A DNA stretch of 47,485 bases from Hofstenia miamia (taxonomy: Eukaryota; Xenacoelomorpha; Acoela; Hofsteniidae). The position numbers were made by a program, and so were the translations under genes. The notes under the pieces were generated by a model. That model was not told where the DNA came from. It was given only the letters and a program-made list of their open reading frames with translations, and made no database searches. This document shows, in pieces, positions 45,276 through 47,485 of this stretch; the first letter of the stretch is position 1, and every line of letters starts with the position of its first letter. Location: positions 869,609-917,093 of the forward strand of contig CABFPE010000204.1 of assembly GCA_900660155.1 (NCBI GenBank), in the 5' to 3' direction.

Positions 45276-45591
45276 TGTGGCATAATCCATCAAATAACCT
45301 TGTGTGGCCAAAGTGAGAGAAAAGATGTACATAATTAAGGCTAAAATCTAATAAATATTAAATTGTAAGCACATGGTTATGATTGATTATTTGATTTTTA
45401 AATTGTTTTATGCAGTTTTATATTTAAAATTAAATCAACAGTATTTGGAAAAACAAGATGACCAAACAGCATACTCTAATTAACACTGACATTGTGTAAT
45501 TAAAAGCAGAACTGAAACACAAGGGAAAATTGTAAGCAAGCCTCAATCAAACAGGTACTAGTCAAGTATTTGATTATTTACTAAAATGTGC

Positions 45592-45599
45592 TATAAATA
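45592..45599 (+). promoter_or_regulatory. Candidate TATA box in C 3' LTR
   Basis: TATAAATA in the conserved context gtgcTATAAATATG, 316 bp from the LTR start. The matching site of the 5' LTR falls in the N gap. Confidence 0.45.
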
Positions 45600-45854
45600 T
45601 GCAACAAATGTTAGAATGGTTGATGAATGAATTTAGTTTGGATTTACTTCATCTTTTCTTGAAAGGTTATTTAATAAGCACATAGAGGTAATTGTACGGT
45701 GGTCCCTGAATACATTTAAAGGAATTCTGGAGCAGCCTCACAATCAGCTATTCAACAGCAGTGAGGGTGGTAGCTGTAGTTTCCTTGATGTGCTTTTAGG
45801 TTACGAATAGGGATAAGGATTATTCTCCATTGTAGCTTTCCTATTACTCATTTC

Positions 45855-46169
45855 TTGTTGATTATTATGATTATATTTATATTGCTCTACATGTTTGTTA
45901 TTTCATTATTGGATGCAAGTTGCTCATTGTTTTATTTTGTAGTTGACTGTTGGCCGAATTATGCATTTACTTTCTTGCAGGCTTCATTGATTTTTTACAT
46001 GTACAAAGGTCTAGCATGTATTATTATATCTGTAGGGCTATTATATGTAAGGCTCGATAACAAGCTAAACCATTGTGGTTTCATTATTTCCTTATATTTA
46101 CATAATCATAATAACAAGAACAATCAATGCACTAAATTAGTAAGTTGTAATACATACACAATCACTTAG
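45855..46169 (+). CDS. Hydrophobic ORF inside the C 3' LTR
   Basis: 104 codons starting MLIIMIIFILLYMFVISLLD, with YMYKGLACIIISVGLLYV and LHNHNNKNNQCTKLVSCNT shared with the 5' LTR copy. Between the two LTRs several residues differ and two length changes both keep the frame. A candidate small membrane protein or a chance frame. Confidence 0.38.
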   Translation: MLIIMIIFILLYMFVISLLDASCSLFYFVVDCWPNYAFTFLQASLIFYMYKGLACIIISVGLLYVRLDNKLNHCGFIISLYLHNHNNKNNQCTKLVSCNTYTIT

Positions 46170-46494
46170 TTGCCCATTCACACACTGATTCAGTTATTGG
46201 TTTCCACTGCAGAGTTCAAGTAAAAGCTGGAGCTATTGTTGCTAAAGAAGTCTCAGGAATCACATGGCCTCACTTCAGGTCTCAACCCTGTCTTCTATCT
46301 ACCACTCTTGATTTAAATAAGTTGTTGTTAGTTAAGCATTTAGTAAAGCTAATGCATATTAATCTAAGTTAATTAGCTAAACACTCAATTAGAAAGAGAG
46401 AATTAGGAATCTGTCATACTTAATCATCACATATCCTGTGAAAAGAAATTAGTTGCTCTTAAATAATTGTGAAATTGGAATTGGCAAGATTCTA

Positions 46495-47100
46495 ATTTAC
46501 ATGTTGAATCTATAATCGAAATTGAACTAAACTCAATTAGTATTCAACAAGTAGGAAAATATGTTTGCATTTACATTTGTATTCTGTGCTAATTCCATGA
46601 CAACTATGAAATTATAGTACATTATTTCAATTTCTTCAAGAATGATGAATGCCACCTTTCAAATAATTTTAATTACAAGCAATGTAAGAAAAATGTCAGC
46701 ACTAATTTAGCAATATTTGAAAATTAGTAAAACTCTTTTTTACTTTATAATCATTTATATTGCATAAAATGTAGGATAATCCAAATAATTAATTAATCAA
46801 GAGGAAAAAGATCACAAAGACAAATTAAATAATTAATAAGATATGTTAGTAATTTTTGATTAACTTTTACAGAAAAATACTTGTAACCAAATTATTTGAT
46901 AAAAATTAGAAAATCAATTGCTCCTTGTTGATATTAGTTTAAACTAAAGAACTATGCAGATTATCTATGTGGCTTAAACAATAAAATTCAACAGATACTT
47001 GTTTTTGATGGTTATTATTAATTCTAATGTTAGTTGGATATTTAATTATGAAAATAAAGCAATCAAGAAGATAGATCTCTTCCCTCCAGTAATGCCAATT
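46495..47100. other. AT-rich flank of C, no gene seen
   Basis: No domain or repeat recognised. Confidence 0.55.
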
Positions 47101-47485
47101 AACTAAGTGATAGATTCAATAGGGCTAAAAAAACATTGTGATTGTGGACAGAATTCAAATTCCTAATAACATCAATGAATTTCCAACAATAGTAATACAG
47201 CTATGCAAATTCAAATTCAAGAAGGATGAGGAAACAGCAAATTTGATTAAGTTATATTGCCATAAAGTATACTCAAAAACACATAGAAACAAGAATGGAA
47301 TTTATTTTTGAAAACCAACCTTAAAACATGAATACATAAACCTAAAGAAACTCTTGCATGGAAAAAGAATACTACAGCAGATATAAGAATGACAAATAGC
47401 AAAAACAGAATGCCAGTGTGAAGAAAGCACAAAAAACCCAATAATCAACCCCAAACTCCAACCACTAGCCAATCAAAAGTATGTT
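47101..47485 (+). pseudogene. Possible LINE ORF1-like fragment
   Basis: The plus strand around 47130-47330 reads VDRIQIPNNINEFPTIVIQL, then a Lys-rich stretch, then KTHRNKNGIYF, then LKHEYINLKKLLHGKRI. The pattern (basic segment, hydrophobic strand, aromatic, then a LTxxH..L..LKK-like helix) loosely resembles ORF1/FP-like nucleic-acid-binding proteins of LINEs. One stop separates KNGIYF from the following part. The call is weak, and the window ends here. Confidence 0.2.

Larger units (their letters stand above)
35042..46494 (+). mobile_element. Element C, Ty3/gypsy-type LTR retrotransposon
   Basis: Best-preserved copy. Its 5' LTR start lies in the gap. Parts: LTR (to 35951), primer site, gag, protease, RT/RNase H, integrase, seven-unit array, ORF3, polypurine tract, 3' LTR. 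The full length is about 11.8 kb if the LTRs are equal. Order PR-RT-RH-IN, a CCHC knuckle and a GPY/F-type module place it in the Ty3/gypsy group. The LTRs differ by roughly 8%, so it is not young. It is broken, with about fifteen or more lesions, although integrase is still one long frame. Confidence 0.92.
45276..46494 (+). mobile_element. Element C 3' LTR
   Basis: 1219 bp starting TGTGGCATAATCCATC and ending GGCAAGATTCTA. The 5' LTR carries CA after this, so the terminal dinucleotide here is degraded and the end could be 46494 or 46496. Because the left flank of C is in a gap, no target duplication can be shown. Confidence 0.88.

Noticed and set aside
6775-46494. A and C as two ends of one giant inverted-repeat element
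   Set aside because: Each has its own pol and LTR in opposite orientation, B's insertion explains the split of A's LTR, and no shared outer boundary was seen.

Overview
The window is AT-rich (about one third G+C by eye) animal DNA. It is almost entirely a graveyard of transposable elements, and I recognise no intact host gene, tRNA or rRNA. The content points to an invertebrate metazoan: Ty3/gypsy-type LTR retrotransposons, a DD41D Tc1/mariner relic, a Penelope-like fragment, and an AACCTC-loop-GAGGTT repeat of a kind seen in many aquatic animals. The sequence does not fix the phylum.

Layout. Element A (minus strand, cut by the left edge) runs from 1 to 21301. Its 5' LTR is split by element B (plus strand, 7077-20390) with a perfect 4-bp target duplication (gtaa). 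A also carries two solo LTRs of another family (132-1241 and 2882-3948) and a mariner-like relic (about 5724-6560). B in turn carries a third solo LTR of that family (14356-15517) and an LTR of a further family (16536-17500). From 21302 to 26811 there is AT-rich, gene-free DNA with tandem and mosaic duplications. A Penelope-like fragment (about 26860-27360) precedes region D (about 27420-31080). D is a decayed, distant relative of the third coding region of B and C, without recognised LTRs or pol, and is itself split by a solo LTR (E, 29537-30855, duplication atga). AT-rich DNA and a 1000-N gap follow, then element C (plus strand, 35042-46494), the best-preserved copy.

A, B, C and E have related LTRs of about 1.2-1.3 kb. 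Each of A, B and C shows some of the usual order: LTR, primer site that looks complementary to an arginine tRNA, gag with one CCHC knuckle, protease, reverse transcriptase, RNase H, integrase with a GPY/F-type module. B and C then have an unusual extra: seven copies of a short repeat encoding a SDxQLKGM-like peptide, followed by more than 3 kb of a soluble-looking, charged protein (ORF3) with no visible envelope features, a polypurine tract and the 3' LTR. All these elements are broken fossils.

The most interesting items are ORF3 and its LTR-less relative D, the conserved seven-unit array, a hydrophobic ORF kept inside the LTRs, a tract of about 385 bp that is nearly identical between inverted LTRs of A and C, and a contig join in B's 5' LTR that looks like a solo-LTR allele spliced to a full-length allele.
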